Assembly: GCF_003121705.1 (NCBI RefSeq)
Contig: NZ_PYHR01000002.1
Span: forward strand, 248,001 to 312,000
Length of the DNA: 64,000 bases
Direction: 5' to 3'
Source: Serinibacter arcticus
GTDB lineage: Bacteria > Actinomycetota > Actinomycetes > Actinomycetales > Beutenbergiaceae
In this document: piece by piece, positions 54,651-63,743 of the stretch
How the letters are laid out: each line of letters begins with the position of its first letter
How positions within the stretch are numbered: the first letter of the stretch is position 1
Made by a program: the position numbers and the translations under genes
Notes under the pieces: generated by a model
What the model was told of the DNA's origin: nothing
Databases searched by the model: none
Seen by the model: only the letters and a program-made list of their open reading frames with translations

Positions 54651-56551
54651 CGGACTCCGGTCGTGGACGTCTCACGCACGCGGCGGGCCGGCGCGGGTGG
54701 GACGGAGGAGGGGTGGTCGGGGGTGGTGGTCGCCGTCACGACGGGCGCCGTGGCCGGACGCGCGTCCCGGCCGCCGCGCGCCTCGACGGAGGTGGGTGCA
54801 GCCGGCGCGGCGGCGACGACGGCGGAGCGGGCCAGGGCCCGCTCGGCGCGAGCCGCCCGGGCGAAGGTCCGGTCCTCGTGCGCTCCCTGCAGCAGGAAGC
54901 TGCCGACGATGAGGGTGTTGGTGACGTTCCAGGCAAGCGCGAGCGTGAACAGCCCCGTCGCCTCCTGCTTGAGGATCCCGACGACCGAGGTGATGGCCAG
55001 GAACACGAACACGACGGTCTGCGGAACCATCCACGCGAAGGCGGACGAGCGTTCGCCTCGGGCACCCGTCGCGTGCCAGACGGTGTCCCGGCCGAGCAGT
55101 GCTCCGACGAACGCGCGGACGTAGATCGGGAACGAGACCGCGGCCAGGAGGAGCACCTGCCAGCGGAAGGAGCCGAGCGTGAAGAATGCGATCGCGATCT
55201 GCATGACGTAGAAGGCGGAGTAGTACAGCACCCAGGTCCCGGGCGAGATCGTCAGGTTCATCGGCGCGAGGTCGAAGTAGATCTGCATCGGCGGGACCAT
55301 CAGCAGCAGGAGGGGTGCCATCCCGGTCAGGTAGTGCGTCGCCGTCACGAAGTACTGCACGCGCTGGTCGAACGTCAGCGTGCGGCGGCGGGAGAAGGGG
55401 TTGTGGCGCAGGAGGATCTCGAAGCCACCGGTCGCCCAGCGCTGCTGCTGGCGCGTGTAGGCCTCGATCGTCTGGGGGGTGTCGCCGACGGCGAGGGCGA
55501 GGGGGATGTAGATGCTCGTCCAGCCGCGCTCGTGCAGGAGGAGGGACGTCCACACGTCCTCGGACTTGGAGTCCGTGTACATGCCCCCGATGTCGGCGAC
55601 AGCCTCGCGTCGGAAGATGACGTTCGTGCCCACGCAGAACGCCGCGTTGAACCGGTTCCGGCCGGGCTGGATGAAGCGGTAGAAGACCGCCTGCATGTAG
55701 CCGGCACCCCGGGACACGATCGACGAGAGGTTGCGGTAGGTCTGCGGCGTCTGGACGAAGGCGACCCGGTCGTCGGTGAAGAACGGGACCGTCTCGTGCA
55801 GGAACTCGGGCTCGGGGACGAAGTCGGCGTCGAAGATCGCGAAGTACGGCGCGGACGAGATCGTCAGGGCGTGGTTGACGTTGCCCGCCTTGGCGCCGTG
55901 GCTCGACAGCCGGCGGACGTAGCGCGACCCCAGCTCGGCACACAGGTCCCTGACGTCGTCGCTGCGCCCGTCGTCCAGGACCCAGGTCGTGTGGCTCCCG
56001 TGCATGGCGAGCGCGGCGCGGACGGTGCGCTCGATCGTTCCCAGGTCCTCGCCGTAGACGGTGATGTACACGTCGACGTCGATCGCCTCGTTCTCCAGCC
56101 GCATGGGCCACAGGTGGGGGGAGTCCTCCAGCCCCAGGCCGGAGATCTCGGCGGTGTCCACCAGCTCGCGCTGCGCCTGGAAGAAGGCGAACGTCCGCGG
56201 GTTGTAGCCCGAGGACAGGATGGTCCACATCGCCAGGAGCGCGTGCAGCACGATGAGGCACTCGGCCGCGATCACCAGGACGTAGGGCAGCAGGTCGCCG
56301 CGGTTGGCCGGGTTCAGCAGGAACACCGAGTAGGCGACGGCGCCGATGGTCGCGAGCAGCACCAGCATCATCAGGGACGGCGACTCGACGGGGGAGGTCG
56401 TGCGGCGTCGTGCACGACGCCCGTCCGCCTGGTCGTCCGTGGTGCGGAGGCGCTCGCGCTCGAGGAGGCGGTCGAAGGGTGTCGGTACGACGAGCTCGGA
56501 TGGGGAGTCGGGAGAGGGGGTGGGTGCGGAGGGGTGTCGAGGGGGTGACAT
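54647..56551 (-). CDS. Processive GT2 beta-glycan synthase (cellulose/curdlan-synthase-like)
   Basis: A 634-residue membrane glycosyltransferase. Two helices (62-80, 88-112) precede the GT-A domain with VLDDG (191-195), FDADF (240-244, DxD), SEDVW (330-334, base) and QQQRW (368-372), the D, DxD, ED, QxxRW set of processive enzymes. Four or five helices follow. No PilZ domain is present. It polymerises a beta-linked polysaccharide from a nucleotide sugar and extrudes it. Operon partners predict beta-1,3-glucan. ATG 56551 begins MSPPRHPSAP; disordered Pro-rich N-terminus. Confidence 0.85.
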   Translation of the reverse strand: MSPPRHPSAPTPSPDSPSELVVPTPFDRLLERERLRTTDDQADGRRARRRTTSPVESPSLMMLVLLATIGAVAYSVFLLNPANRGDLLPYVLVIAAECLIVLHALLAMWTILSSGYNPRTFAFFQAQRELVDTAEISGLGLEDSPHLWPMRLENEAIDVDVYITVYGEDLGTIERTVRAALAMHGSHTTWVLDDGRSDDVRDLCAELGSRYVRRLSSHGAKAGNVNHALTISSAPYFAIFDADFVPEPEFLHETVPFFTDDRVAFVQTPQTYRNLSSIVSRGAGYMQAVFYRFIQPGRNRFNAAFCVGTNVIFRREAVADIGGMYTDSKSEDVWTSLLLHERGWTSIYIPLALAVGDTPQTIEAYTRQQQRWATGGFEILLRHNPFSRRRTLTFDQRVQYFVTATHYLTGMAPLLLLMVPPMQIYFDLAPMNLTISPGTWVLYYSAFYVMQIAIAFFTLGSFRWQVLLLAAVSFPIYVRAFVGALLGRDTVWHATGARGERSSAFAWMVPQTVVFVFLAITSVVGILKQEATGLFTLALAWNVTNTLIVGSFLLQGAHEDRTFARAARAERALARSAVVAAAPAAPTSVEARGGRDARPATAPVVTATTTPDHPSSVPPAPARRVRETSTTGVR

Positions 56552-56825
56552 GGCGATCCTGCCCGGAGGGGGAGAGGGGGAGGCGAGGACCATCGGCGAA
56601 GCCGCGGATCGTTCGCGCTGGCTTCGGTGCCGAGGTGCACCCCCGAAGGAGCGCGTCACGTCGTGCTGTGGTGCAACAGTCACAGGCGGTTCGCCGTTTC
56701 GTGTTCGCGTGGTGCGCGCCCGACCATCGATTCGCCTCACGACTTGCGCAGGTCGCCGCGCCCCGATACGGGAACGGCTCCGGTCGAGCGACCACCCCGT
56801 GGTGCCGAACGGGCAAGATGGAGGC

Positions 56826-58898
56826 ATGGCCCCCACCGCGCTCGACCCGAGCAACCCGTTCGCCGCGCCCTCCACCCTCGACTACGGCCTCCCGCCGCTC
56901 GACCGCGTCGAGCTCGGCCACTTCCGCCCCGCGATCGAGGCCGGGTTCGCCCAGCAGCGCGCGGAGTGGGAGGCGATCGCCACCGACCCCGAGCCCGCCA
57001 CGTACGCCAACACGATCGAGGCGCTGGAGCTCGCGGGCGATCTGCTGACGCGCACGCTCCACGCGTTCTTCATCTACACGTCCTCGATCGGCGGCGACGA
57101 GCTCGACGCCATCGCGGCCGACGTCGCCCCGGAGCTGTCCGCCCACGGCGACGCGTTCCGGCTCGACCCGCGCCTGTTCGCGCGGTACGAGGCGATCGCC
57201 GCGAGCGGTGAGGAGCTGGACCCCGAGGCGACCTGGCTGCTCGAGCAGCTGCGCAAGGACGCCCGCCGCGCCGGCGTCGCGCTCGGCGAGGCCGAGCAGG
57301 AACACCTGCGCAGCCTCAACGCCGAGCTCACCAGCCTCGAGACGCTCTTCGGCCAGCAGGTCGTCGCCGGCATGAAGGCCGCCGCCGTGCCGGTCACCGA
57401 CCCGTCGCTCCTGGCGGGCCTGTCCGACGGCGACCGCGCGTCCCTCGCGCAGTCGGCCACCGACCGCGGCAGCGAGGCGGGCCACCTCGTCACGCTCATC
57501 CTGCCGACGTCGCAGCCGATCCTCGTCGACGCCTCCAGCCGCGACCTGCGCGCCGAGGTGCAGTCCGCCTCCACCACGCGGGGGACCGGCGTCGACGCCG
57601 CGTCGGACACCCGTCAGACGATCCTGCACGTCGCCCGCCGTCGGGCCGAGCGCGCGCAGCTGCTGGGCTTCCCGCACCACGCCGCCTACGTCGCCGCCGA
57701 CGGCACCGCCGGGACGAGCGAGGCCGTGATGGGCATGCTCCGCCGACTGGCCCCGGCCGCGGCCCGCAACGCCCTCGCGGAGGCAGCTGACCTCGAGACC
57801 GAGATCCGCGCCGCCGAGGGCCCCGACGCGACGCTGACCGCCGCCGACTGGCCGCACTACGCGGCCAAGGTGCGCCAGGCGCGCTACGACGTCGACATGG
57901 CCGGGCTGCGTCCCTACCTCGAGCTCGAGCGGGTCCTGGTCGACGGGGTCTTCTGGACGGCGACCCAGCTCTACGGCATCACGTTCACCGAGCGCACCGA
58001 CCTGCCCACCTACGCGGACGGCATGCGCGTGTGGGAGGTCAGCGACGCCGACGGCACCGGCATGGGCCTGTTCCTCGGCGACTACCACGCCCGTGAGGGC
58101 AAGCGCGGCGGCGCCTGGATGACGAGCTTCGTCAACCAGTCCCGGCTCAAGGGAACCCACGCCGTCGTCACCAACACGCTCAACGTGCCACGCCCGCCGG
58201 CGGGAGAACCCACGCTGCTGACGTGGGACGAGGTCATCACGACCTTCCACGAGTTCGGGCACGCGCTGCACGGGCTGCTCTCCGACGTCCACCACCCGTC
58301 GCTCTCGGGCACCTCAGTCCCGCGCGACTTCGTCGAGTACCCCTCGCAGGTCAACGAGATGTGGGCGACCCACCCGGCCGTCATGGCCCGCTACGCGCGC
58401 CACCACGTCACGGGCGAGGCGCTCGACCTCGCCGTCGTGGAGCGACTGCGCGAGGCCGCCGGGTACGGCGAGGGGTTCCGCACGACGGAGTACCTCGGTG
58501 CGGCGCTGCTCGACCAGGCCTGGCACCACCTCGCTCCCGAGGAGGTGCCGACCGATCCCGCGGACGTGCTGACCTTCGAGAAGCGGGCGCTGGCCGACGC
58601 CGGGCTCGACCTCGAGCTCGTGCCGCCGCGGTACCGCTCGACCTACTTCAACCACACCTTCGCCGGCGGCTACGACGCGGGCTACTACTCCTACATCTGG
58701 AGCGAAGTGCTCGACGCCGACACCCAGGCCTGGTTCGAAGAGGGGGAGAACGGCGGCCTGGACGCCGATCGCGGCCGCCGGTTCCGCGAGACGCTGCTCT
58801 CGCGCGGCCACAGCGCCGACCCGCTGTCGTTCTACCGCGAGCTGCGCGGCCGCGACGCCGACATCACGCCCCTCCTCGTCCGTCGGGGCCTCCAGTGA
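56826..58898 (+). CDS. M3 family metallopeptidase (peptidyl-dipeptidase Dcp-like)
   Basis: A 690-residue zinc peptidase. Catalytic HEFGH is at 475-479 (TFHEFGHALHGLLSD) with the third ligand in DFVEYPSQVNEMW about 28 residues on. The conserved GLFLGDYHAREGKRGGAWM and NHTFAGGYDAGYYSYIWSEVLDAD complete the M3 fold. No signal peptide, so it acts in the cytoplasm on oligopeptides, probably releasing dipeptides. ATG start, 275 bases after the divergent GT2 gene. The stop overlaps the M20 peptidase start. Confidence 0.92.
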   Translation: MAPTALDPSNPFAAPSTLDYGLPPLDRVELGHFRPAIEAGFAQQRAEWEAIATDPEPATYANTIEALELAGDLLTRTLHAFFIYTSSIGGDELDAIAADVAPELSAHGDAFRLDPRLFARYEAIAASGEELDPEATWLLEQLRKDARRAGVALGEAEQEHLRSLNAELTSLETLFGQQVVAGMKAAAVPVTDPSLLAGLSDGDRASLAQSATDRGSEAGHLVTLILPTSQPILVDASSRDLRAEVQSASTTRGTGVDAASDTRQTILHVARRRAERAQLLGFPHHAAYVAADGTAGTSEAVMGMLRRLAPAAARNALAEAADLETEIRAAEGPDATLTAADWPHYAAKVRQARYDVDMAGLRPYLELERVLVDGVFWTATQLYGITFTERTDLPTYADGMRVWEVSDADGTGMGLFLGDYHAREGKRGGAWMTSFVNQSRLKGTHAVVTNTLNVPRPPAGEPTLLTWDEVITTFHEFGHALHGLLSDVHHPSLSGTSVPRDFVEYPSQVNEMWATHPAVMARYARHHVTGEALDLAVVERLREAAGYGEGFRTTEYLGAALLDQAWHHLAPEEVPTDPADVLTFEKRALADAGLDLELVPPRYRSTYFNHTFAGGYDAGYYSYIWSEVLDADTQAWFEEGENGGLDADRGRRFRETLLSRGHSADPLSFYRELRGRDADITPLLVRRGLQ

Positions 58899-60244
58899 GC
58901 GCCGCGGGCGCGTCGCCGTCGGGCGAGAAGCCCACGCCGACCCTCATGGAGACCGAGGCGGTCCGGATCTGCCGCGAGCTGATCCGGATCGACTCCTCCA
59001 ACTACGGCGACGGGTCCGGCCCCGGCGAGCGCGCCGCGGCCGAGCACGTGATGACGGAGCTGACGAACGCCGGCTACGACCCCGTGCTGGTGGAGTCCGA
59101 GAAGGGCCGCGCCAACGTCCTGCTGCGGATCGCCGGGGAGGACTCGAGCCGCCCGGGTCTCGTGCTGCACGGCCACACAGACGTCGTCCCCGCCGAGGCC
59201 AGCGATTGGAAGATGGACCCGTTCGGTGGCGAGGAGATGGACGGCCTGATCTGGGGCCGCGGCGCCGTCGACATGAAGGACATGGACGCGATGATGCTCG
59301 CCGTCCTGGCCCAGATGGCGCGGGACGGCCGCAAGCCCCCGCGCGACCTGGTCGTGGCGTTCTTCGCCGACGAGGAGGCCGGCGGCCGTCTGGGCTCGCA
59401 CTGGGCCGTGAAGAACCACCCCGAGTTCTTCGAGGGTGCCTCGCAGGCGATCAGCGAGGTCGGCGGCTTCTCCGTCGATCTCGACGGACGACGCGCCTAC
59501 CTCCTCCAGACGGCCGAGAAGGGCCTGGCGTGGCTCAAGCTCGTGGCCGACGGCACGGCGCAGCACGGCTCCCAGGTGCCCGTCGACAACGCCCTCGTGC
59601 GGCTCGCCGGCGCCGTCGCGCGGATCGGGGCGCACGCCTGGCCCCGCGACCTCACCCCGACGGTCCGCGCGCTGCTCGACGGCGTGGCCGACCTGTCGGG
59701 GACGACGTGGAGCGACGACGACACGTCGTCGATCGACGCCCTCGTCGCCTCGCTCGGCTCCGCGAGCAAGTTCGTCGGCGCCACGCTCTCGACAACGACC
59801 AACCCGACCCAGCTCGACGCGGGCTACAAGGCGAACGTCGTGCCGTCGCAGGCGAGCGCCGTCGTCGACCTGCGGTTCCTCCCCGGCCGCCAGGAGGAGG
59901 CGATGGCCACGCTCCGCGAGCTCGCGGGCGAGGGCGTGCGGATCGAGCCGATCACCACCGACATCGGTCTCGAGGCCCCGCACGAGGGTGACCTCGTCGA
60001 CGCGATGGTCGCCGCGATCGACTCCGAGGACCCGGGCGCCCGGGTGCTGCCGTACATGCTCTCGGGCGGCACGGACAACAAGGCGCTCTCGCTGCTGGGG
60101 ATCGAGGGCTACGGCTTCGCCCCGCTGCGGCTGCCGGCCGACCTCGACTTCGCCGGGATGTTCCACGGCGTGGACGAGCGGGTCCCGGTCGACGCGGTGC
60201 AGTTCGGGACGCGCGTGCTGGACCGGCTGCTGCGGACCTGCTGA
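58895..60244 (+). CDS. M20/M25/M40 family peptidase
   Basis: A 449-residue di-zinc exopeptidase or deacylase. Motifs: LVLHGHTDVVP (His ligand and Asp), WGRGAVDMKD (bridging Asp), FADEEAGG (catalytic Glu-Glu) and LSGGTDNKAL near the C-terminus, with a lid domain in between. Substrates may be dipeptides, so it can continue the work of the M3 enzyme with which it overlaps (GTGA). GTG start at VSAAGASPSGE. Confidence 0.9.
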   Translation: MSAAGASPSGEKPTPTLMETEAVRICRELIRIDSSNYGDGSGPGERAAAEHVMTELTNAGYDPVLVESEKGRANVLLRIAGEDSSRPGLVLHGHTDVVPAEASDWKMDPFGGEEMDGLIWGRGAVDMKDMDAMMLAVLAQMARDGRKPPRDLVVAFFADEEAGGRLGSHWAVKNHPEFFEGASQAISEVGGFSVDLDGRRAYLLQTAEKGLAWLKLVADGTAQHGSQVPVDNALVRLAGAVARIGAHAWPRDLTPTVRALLDGVADLSGTTWSDDDTSSIDALVASLGSASKFVGATLSTTTNPTQLDAGYKANVVPSQASAVVDLRFLPGRQEEAMATLRELAGEGVRIEPITTDIGLEAPHEGDLVDAMVAAIDSEDPGARVLPYMLSGGTDNKALSLLGIEGYGFAPLRLPADLDFAGMFHGVDERVPVDAVQFGTRVLDRLLRTC

Positions 60245-60254
60245 GCGGGGCCCG

Positions 60255-60461
60255 TCAGAGGGTGGAGGTCACCCGCAGCACCTTGCGGCGGAGCCAGACC
60301 TTGCGGGTCCCGCCGATGTAGATGCGGGTGCGGGCGAGCTCCCAGCGTCCGTACTCCGCCTCGTCCGTGAGCAGCCGACGCACGTCGCCGCCGGAGGTCG
60401 TGCGCGGCAGGGTGAGGACGCGGAACTCGTACGTCGCGCGGTCGGCGGTGCTGGCTCTCAC
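60255..60461 (-). CDS. DUF5703 family protein
   Basis: A 68-residue protein: VRASTADRATYEFRVLTLPRTTSGGDVRRLLTDEAEYGRWELARTRIYIGGTRKVWLRRKVLRVTSTL pattern, i.e. YEFRVLTLPR, then EYGRWEL and a basic beta-hairpin WLRRK. This matches the small actinobacterial family DUF5703, function unknown. The GTG at 60461 is preferred over ATG 60536 because a GAGG site precedes it and the longer form would overlap the divergent gene start. Confidence 0.75.
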   Translation of the reverse strand: MRASTADRATYEFRVLTLPRTTSGGDVRRLLTDEAEYGRWELARTRIYIGGTRKVWLRRKVLRVTSTL

Positions 60462-60534
60462 GAAGGTCCTCACCTGCTCTGTCGTTCGGTTGCGGGCGAT
60501 GCCATTGTGCCCCAGCGCACGATACGGTTGCGGC

Positions 60535-60795
60535 ATGTCAACGGATCCGCGCGCCGCCCTCGACCGCCTCGTCGCGGCCTTCGAAGCTCACCTCGAGGCG
60601 GCCCGCACCAGCCGTGACCCCGACGCCGAGGGCGTCGTCGACGCCGCCGCCACGCTGGCAGACGCGTTCGACACGTACGACGACGCGCTGTTCACCGCCT
60701 TCGGCGTGGACACCCCGTTCGACGTCTACGACGACGAGGACGACGAGGACGACGACGACTTCGAGGATGACGACGAGGACGACGACGAGGACTGA
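60535..60795 (+). CDS. Small acidic-tail protein
   Basis: An 86-residue protein: a helical N-terminal two-thirds (DPRAALDRLVAAFEAHLEAARTSRDPDA...DAFDTYDDALFTAFGVDTPFDVY) and an almost purely Asp/Glu tail of about 25 residues. It resembles short actinobacterial proteins sometimes called primosomal protein, a name without clear basis. It diverges from DUF5703 with 73 bases between starts. The acidic tail might mimic nucleic acid or bind basic proteins. Function unknown. Confidence 0.7.
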   Translation: MSTDPRAALDRLVAAFEAHLEAARTSRDPDAEGVVDAAATLADAFDTYDDALFTAFGVDTPFDVYDDEDDEDDDDFEDDDEDDDED

Positions 60796-60813
60796 GTCCT
60801 CGGTCGCACCACG

Positions 60814-61788
60814 TCAGCGGCGCTCGGGATAGCCCAGCGCCGGCGCGGTCACCTCGTCCAGCACCGCCCGGATCTCCGGCGGCAGCGCGCCGTCCTCGCC
60901 CGAGACGAGTCCCGCGACCGACTCGAGCTGGGCCGCCGTGCGCGGCCCGATCACCGCGCTCGTGACCCCGGGGGCGTCGCGGGCCCATGCCAGCGCCACC
61001 TCGGCGCTGCTGCGCCCGAGCCCGTCGGCCGCCGTCGCCACCGCCTCCACGAGGCCGGCGGCCGCGTCCGTGAGGTAGGGCTCGACGAAGCCGCGCAGGT
61101 GCGAGGACGCGGCCCGCGAGTCCGCGGGACGGGCGCGGCGGTACTTGCCGGTCAGCACGCCCCGCCCCAGCGCGGACCAGCCGATCATCCCGAGCCCCAG
61201 CGCCTCGCACGCCGGCAGCACCTCGCGCTCGGCCCCGCGCGCGAGCAGCGAGTACTCCATCTGCGTCGCCGCGAGCGGGAGCCCGGCCGCGGCGGCCAGG
61301 GTGGCGAGGTGCGCCGTCGCCCAGCCCGGGTGGTTGGACACCCCCGTGTAGCGCACGCGTCCCGAGCGGACGGCGATCTCCAGTGCCGAGAGCGTCTCGG
61401 CGGCGGGCGTCACGCCGTCGGGCACCTGGACCAGCCACAGGTCGAGGTGGTCGGTGCCCAGCCGCTCGAGCGTCGCGTCGAGGTCGTCCAGCAGGGCGCC
61501 GCGGCCCGCGCTGATGCGCACGCCTCCGGCGTCGCGTCTCACACCCGACTTGCCGCAGACGACGATCTCGCGGCGCACGCCGAGCTCCGCGACGACGGCG
61601 CCGAGCGTCTCCTCCGCGAGCCCGTCGCCGTACGAGCCGGCCGTGTCGAGCACCGTCCCGCCGGCGTCGAGGTAGCCCTCGAGGAGGGCCCTGGCCTCGT
61701 GCTGGTCGGTGTCCCGACCCCAGGTCATGGTTCCCAGGGCGACCGGGCTGAGGACCAGTCCGGTGGTTCCGGCACGGCGAGGCTGCAT
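60814..61788 (-). CDS. Aldo/keto reductase with altered catalytic tetrad
   Basis: A 324-residue aldo/keto reductase. Asp and Tyr are in VLDTAGSYGDG and Lys in VVCGKSGV. The fourth residue, usually His (compare YQYHRPD and LVQLHCPP in the other two in this window), is Gln in LWLVQVPDG. The cofactor loop is SAVIGPRTAAQ. With the His changed it may prefer a different reaction or pH range. ATG 61788 (MQPRRAGTTGLVLSPVALGTMTWG) is the family start; upstream reading is antisense to uppP. Substrate unknown. Confidence 0.85.
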   Translation of the reverse strand: MQPRRAGTTGLVLSPVALGTMTWGRDTDQHEARALLEGYLDAGGTVLDTAGSYGDGLAEETLGAVVAELGVRREIVVCGKSGVRRDAGGVRISAGRGALLDDLDATLERLGTDHLDLWLVQVPDGVTPAAETLSALEIAVRSGRVRYTGVSNHPGWATAHLATLAAAAGLPLAATQMEYSLLARGAEREVLPACEALGLGMIGWSALGRGVLTGKYRRARPADSRAASSHLRGFVEPYLTDAAAGLVEAVATAADGLGRSSAEVALAWARDAPGVTSAVIGPRTAAQLESVAGLVSGEDGALPPEIRAVLDEVTAPALGYPERR

Positions 61789-61821
61789 CGCCTCAGGGTA
61801 CGGCCCGCCTACCCTGGTCCG

Positions 61822-62691
61822 GTGACGTGGTGGGAAGCAATCGTGCTCGGAATCGTTCAGGGACTCACGGAGTTCCTGCCTGTCTCGTCGAGCGCGCACC
61901 TGCGCATCGTCGGGGCGCTGATGCTGGACGGGCAGGACGTCGGTGCGACCTTCACCGCGATCACCCAGATCGGCACGGAGCTGGCGGTCCTGATCTACTT
62001 CCGGCACACGATCGCGCAGGTCGTGCGGCGCTGGATCGCCACGCTGCCCGAGGTGCGCGCCGGCGGGCGGTGGAACAACCCGCTGCGGCTGGCCGACGCC
62101 GACGCCCGGATGGGCTGGCTGATCATCGTGGGCTCGCTGCCGATCGTCGTGCTCGGCGTGCTCTTCCAGGACGCGATCGAGGGGGCGCTGCGCGACCTCC
62201 GGTTCACGGTGTTCACGCTGGCGTTCTTCGCCCTGCTGCTCTGGGCGGCCGACCGCTGGGGACGCCAGCTCAAGACGCTCAAGGCCCTCGACGGCCGCGA
62301 CGGCGTCGCATTCGGTTTCGCGCAGGCGATGGCCCTCATCCCGGGTGTCTCGCGCTCCGGCGGCACGATCACGGCCGGCCTCGCGATGGGCTACACCCGC
62401 GAGGCGGCGGCCCGGTACTCGTTCCTGCTCGCCGTGCCGGCGGTGCTCGGCTCCGGCCTGTACCAGCTGGCGAAGGCGATCGGCGGCCACAGCGACGGCG
62501 GGATCGTCGTCAGCGGGGGAGCGACGCTGCTCGCCACGGTGGCGGCGTTCGTCGTCGGCTTCGTCGTCATCATCGCGTTCCTCAAGATCGTCTCGAGCCG
62601 CGGCTACCTGCCGTTCGTGATCTACCGGCTCGTGCTCGCCGCCGTCATCGGCATCCTGCTGATGAACGGCGTGCTCAGCCCGACGGCGTAG
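61822..62691 (+). CDS. uppP: Undecaprenyl-diphosphatase UppP/BacA
   Basis: A 289-residue membrane phosphatase with about eight helices. The two signature segments are WWEAIVLGIVQGLTEFLPVSSSAHL (with the Glu-rich and SSSAH motif) and IPGVSRSGGTITAGL. It dephosphorylates undecaprenyl diphosphate to recycle the cell-wall lipid carrier; overexpression gives bacitracin resistance. GTG start at VTWWEAI. Near mshC, as in many actinobacteria, though the intervening corA gene runs the other way. Confidence 0.94.
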   Translation: MTWWEAIVLGIVQGLTEFLPVSSSAHLRIVGALMLDGQDVGATFTAITQIGTELAVLIYFRHTIAQVVRRWIATLPEVRAGGRWNNPLRLADADARMGWLIIVGSLPIVVLGVLFQDAIEGALRDLRFTVFTLAFFALLLWAADRWGRQLKTLKALDGRDGVAFGFAQAMALIPGVSRSGGTITAGLAMGYTREAAARYSFLLAVPAVLGSGLYQLAKAIGGHSDGGIVVSGGATLLATVAAFVVGFVVIIAFLKIVSSRGYLPFVIYRLVLAAVIGILLMNGVLSPTA

Positions 62692-62721
62692 CGCAGCCCG
62701 GCTTGCGCGGGGAGAGTCGCC

Positions 62722-63714
62722 TCACAGCCAGCCGGAGCGCTTGAACGCGCGGTACAGGACCGCCACGGCGCCGGCGATGAGCGTCATCACCGCGGGGTAG
62801 CCCCAGTGCCACGTCAGCTCCGGCATGTACTCGAAGTTCATGCCGTAGATCCCGGCGACGGCGGTCGGGACGGCGGCCAGCGCGGCGTAGGCGGAGATCC
62901 GGCGCATGTCGGTGTTCTGGCGCACCTGCACCATCGTCAGCTGCGCCGTGAGCATGTCGCCCAGCAGCCGGTCGTCCGTGTCGAGCGCGTCCGCCACGCG
63001 GCGGAACCCCTGCTCCAGGCGCTCGAGGTGGCCGAGGGTGACCTCGCCGAGGTCGGCGTCGTCGACCTCCGTGATGAGCGTGAGCCGGGTGAGGATCGGC
63101 AGCACGTGCCGCCGGGAGTCGGCGATCGCACGCTTCACGCGGTAGATCCCGGCGACGTTGTCGTCGTCGTCCGTCGCGGTGGAGAAGACCGCGTTCTCGA
63201 GGCGGGCCGTGCGCGAGGTGACGCCGTCGCTCACCGCCGTGACGTCCTCGAGCGCGAGCGAGAGCAGGGCGCGCACGACGACGTAGTTGCCCCGGCGGCG
63301 GCTGGCCGGCAGCGACCGCACGCGCGCCACGAGCCGCTCCAGCGCTGCCCGGTCGACCGACGTGGTGACGGCGCGGTCGAGCTGGGCCACGACGTGGACG
63401 AGGGTCGAGCGAACGGGCCGGTCGCCCTCGCTCAGCGAGAGCAGGGCCACCCGCATCGCGACGGTGTCGTCGGGCAGCCCCGCGCTCGCGTGCGGCGCGA
63501 GCACGGAGTCGGCCATCTGTCGCAGGGCGGCGTCGCCGTCGCCCGCCATGCCGCACCGCCGCAGCGCGTCGCCCTGGGCGCGGCGCCACTCGCCGCGGTC
63601 GTTGGGGAGCAGCTCGACCACCCAGCGGCGGCGGGCCGCGGCGTAGGCGTCGGGATCCGCCGTCGCGGGATCCAGGAGCTCGCCCTCGGGCGTGAGTCGG
63701 TACTCGGTGCGCAC
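62722..63714 (-). CDS. CorA family magnesium/cobalt transporter
   Basis: A 330-residue protein with a large cytoplasmic N-terminal domain and two C-terminal helices. The pore signature GMN is in VAGIYGMNFEYMPE, between helix 1 (ISAYAALAAVPTAVAGIYG) and helix 2 (YPAVMTLIAGAVAVLYRAFK). The helical stalk with HLERLEQGFRRVADALDTDDRLLGDMLTAQ is typical. Mg2+ is the likely cargo; Co2+ or Ni2+ cannot be excluded. GTG start (VRTEYRLTPEG). It is convergent with uppP and divergent from mshC. Confidence 0.88.
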   Translation of the reverse strand: MRTEYRLTPEGELLDPATADPDAYAAARRRWVVELLPNDRGEWRRAQGDALRRCGMAGDGDAALRQMADSVLAPHASAGLPDDTVAMRVALLSLSEGDRPVRSTLVHVVAQLDRAVTTSVDRAALERLVARVRSLPASRRRGNYVVVRALLSLALEDVTAVSDGVTSRTARLENAVFSTATDDDDNVAGIYRVKRAIADSRRHVLPILTRLTLITEVDDADLGEVTLGHLERLEQGFRRVADALDTDDRLLGDMLTAQLTMVQVRQNTDMRRISAYAALAAVPTAVAGIYGMNFEYMPELTWHWGYPAVMTLIAGAVAVLYRAFKRSGWL

Positions 63715-63743
63715 CCACCCATCGTCCTCTGTAGGCTCACGTG

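Noticed and set aside
56552-56825. Small gene in the gap between GT2 and the M3 peptidase
   Set aside because: Open frames here are extensions of the neighbours; no independent RBS or coding bias seen. The 274 bases probably hold the two divergent promoters.
54672-58295. A 1207-codon minus-strand open frame spanning the GT2 and M3 peptidase genes
   Set aside because: It is a shadow: part is a frame-shifted image of the GT2 gene and part is antisense to the peptidase.
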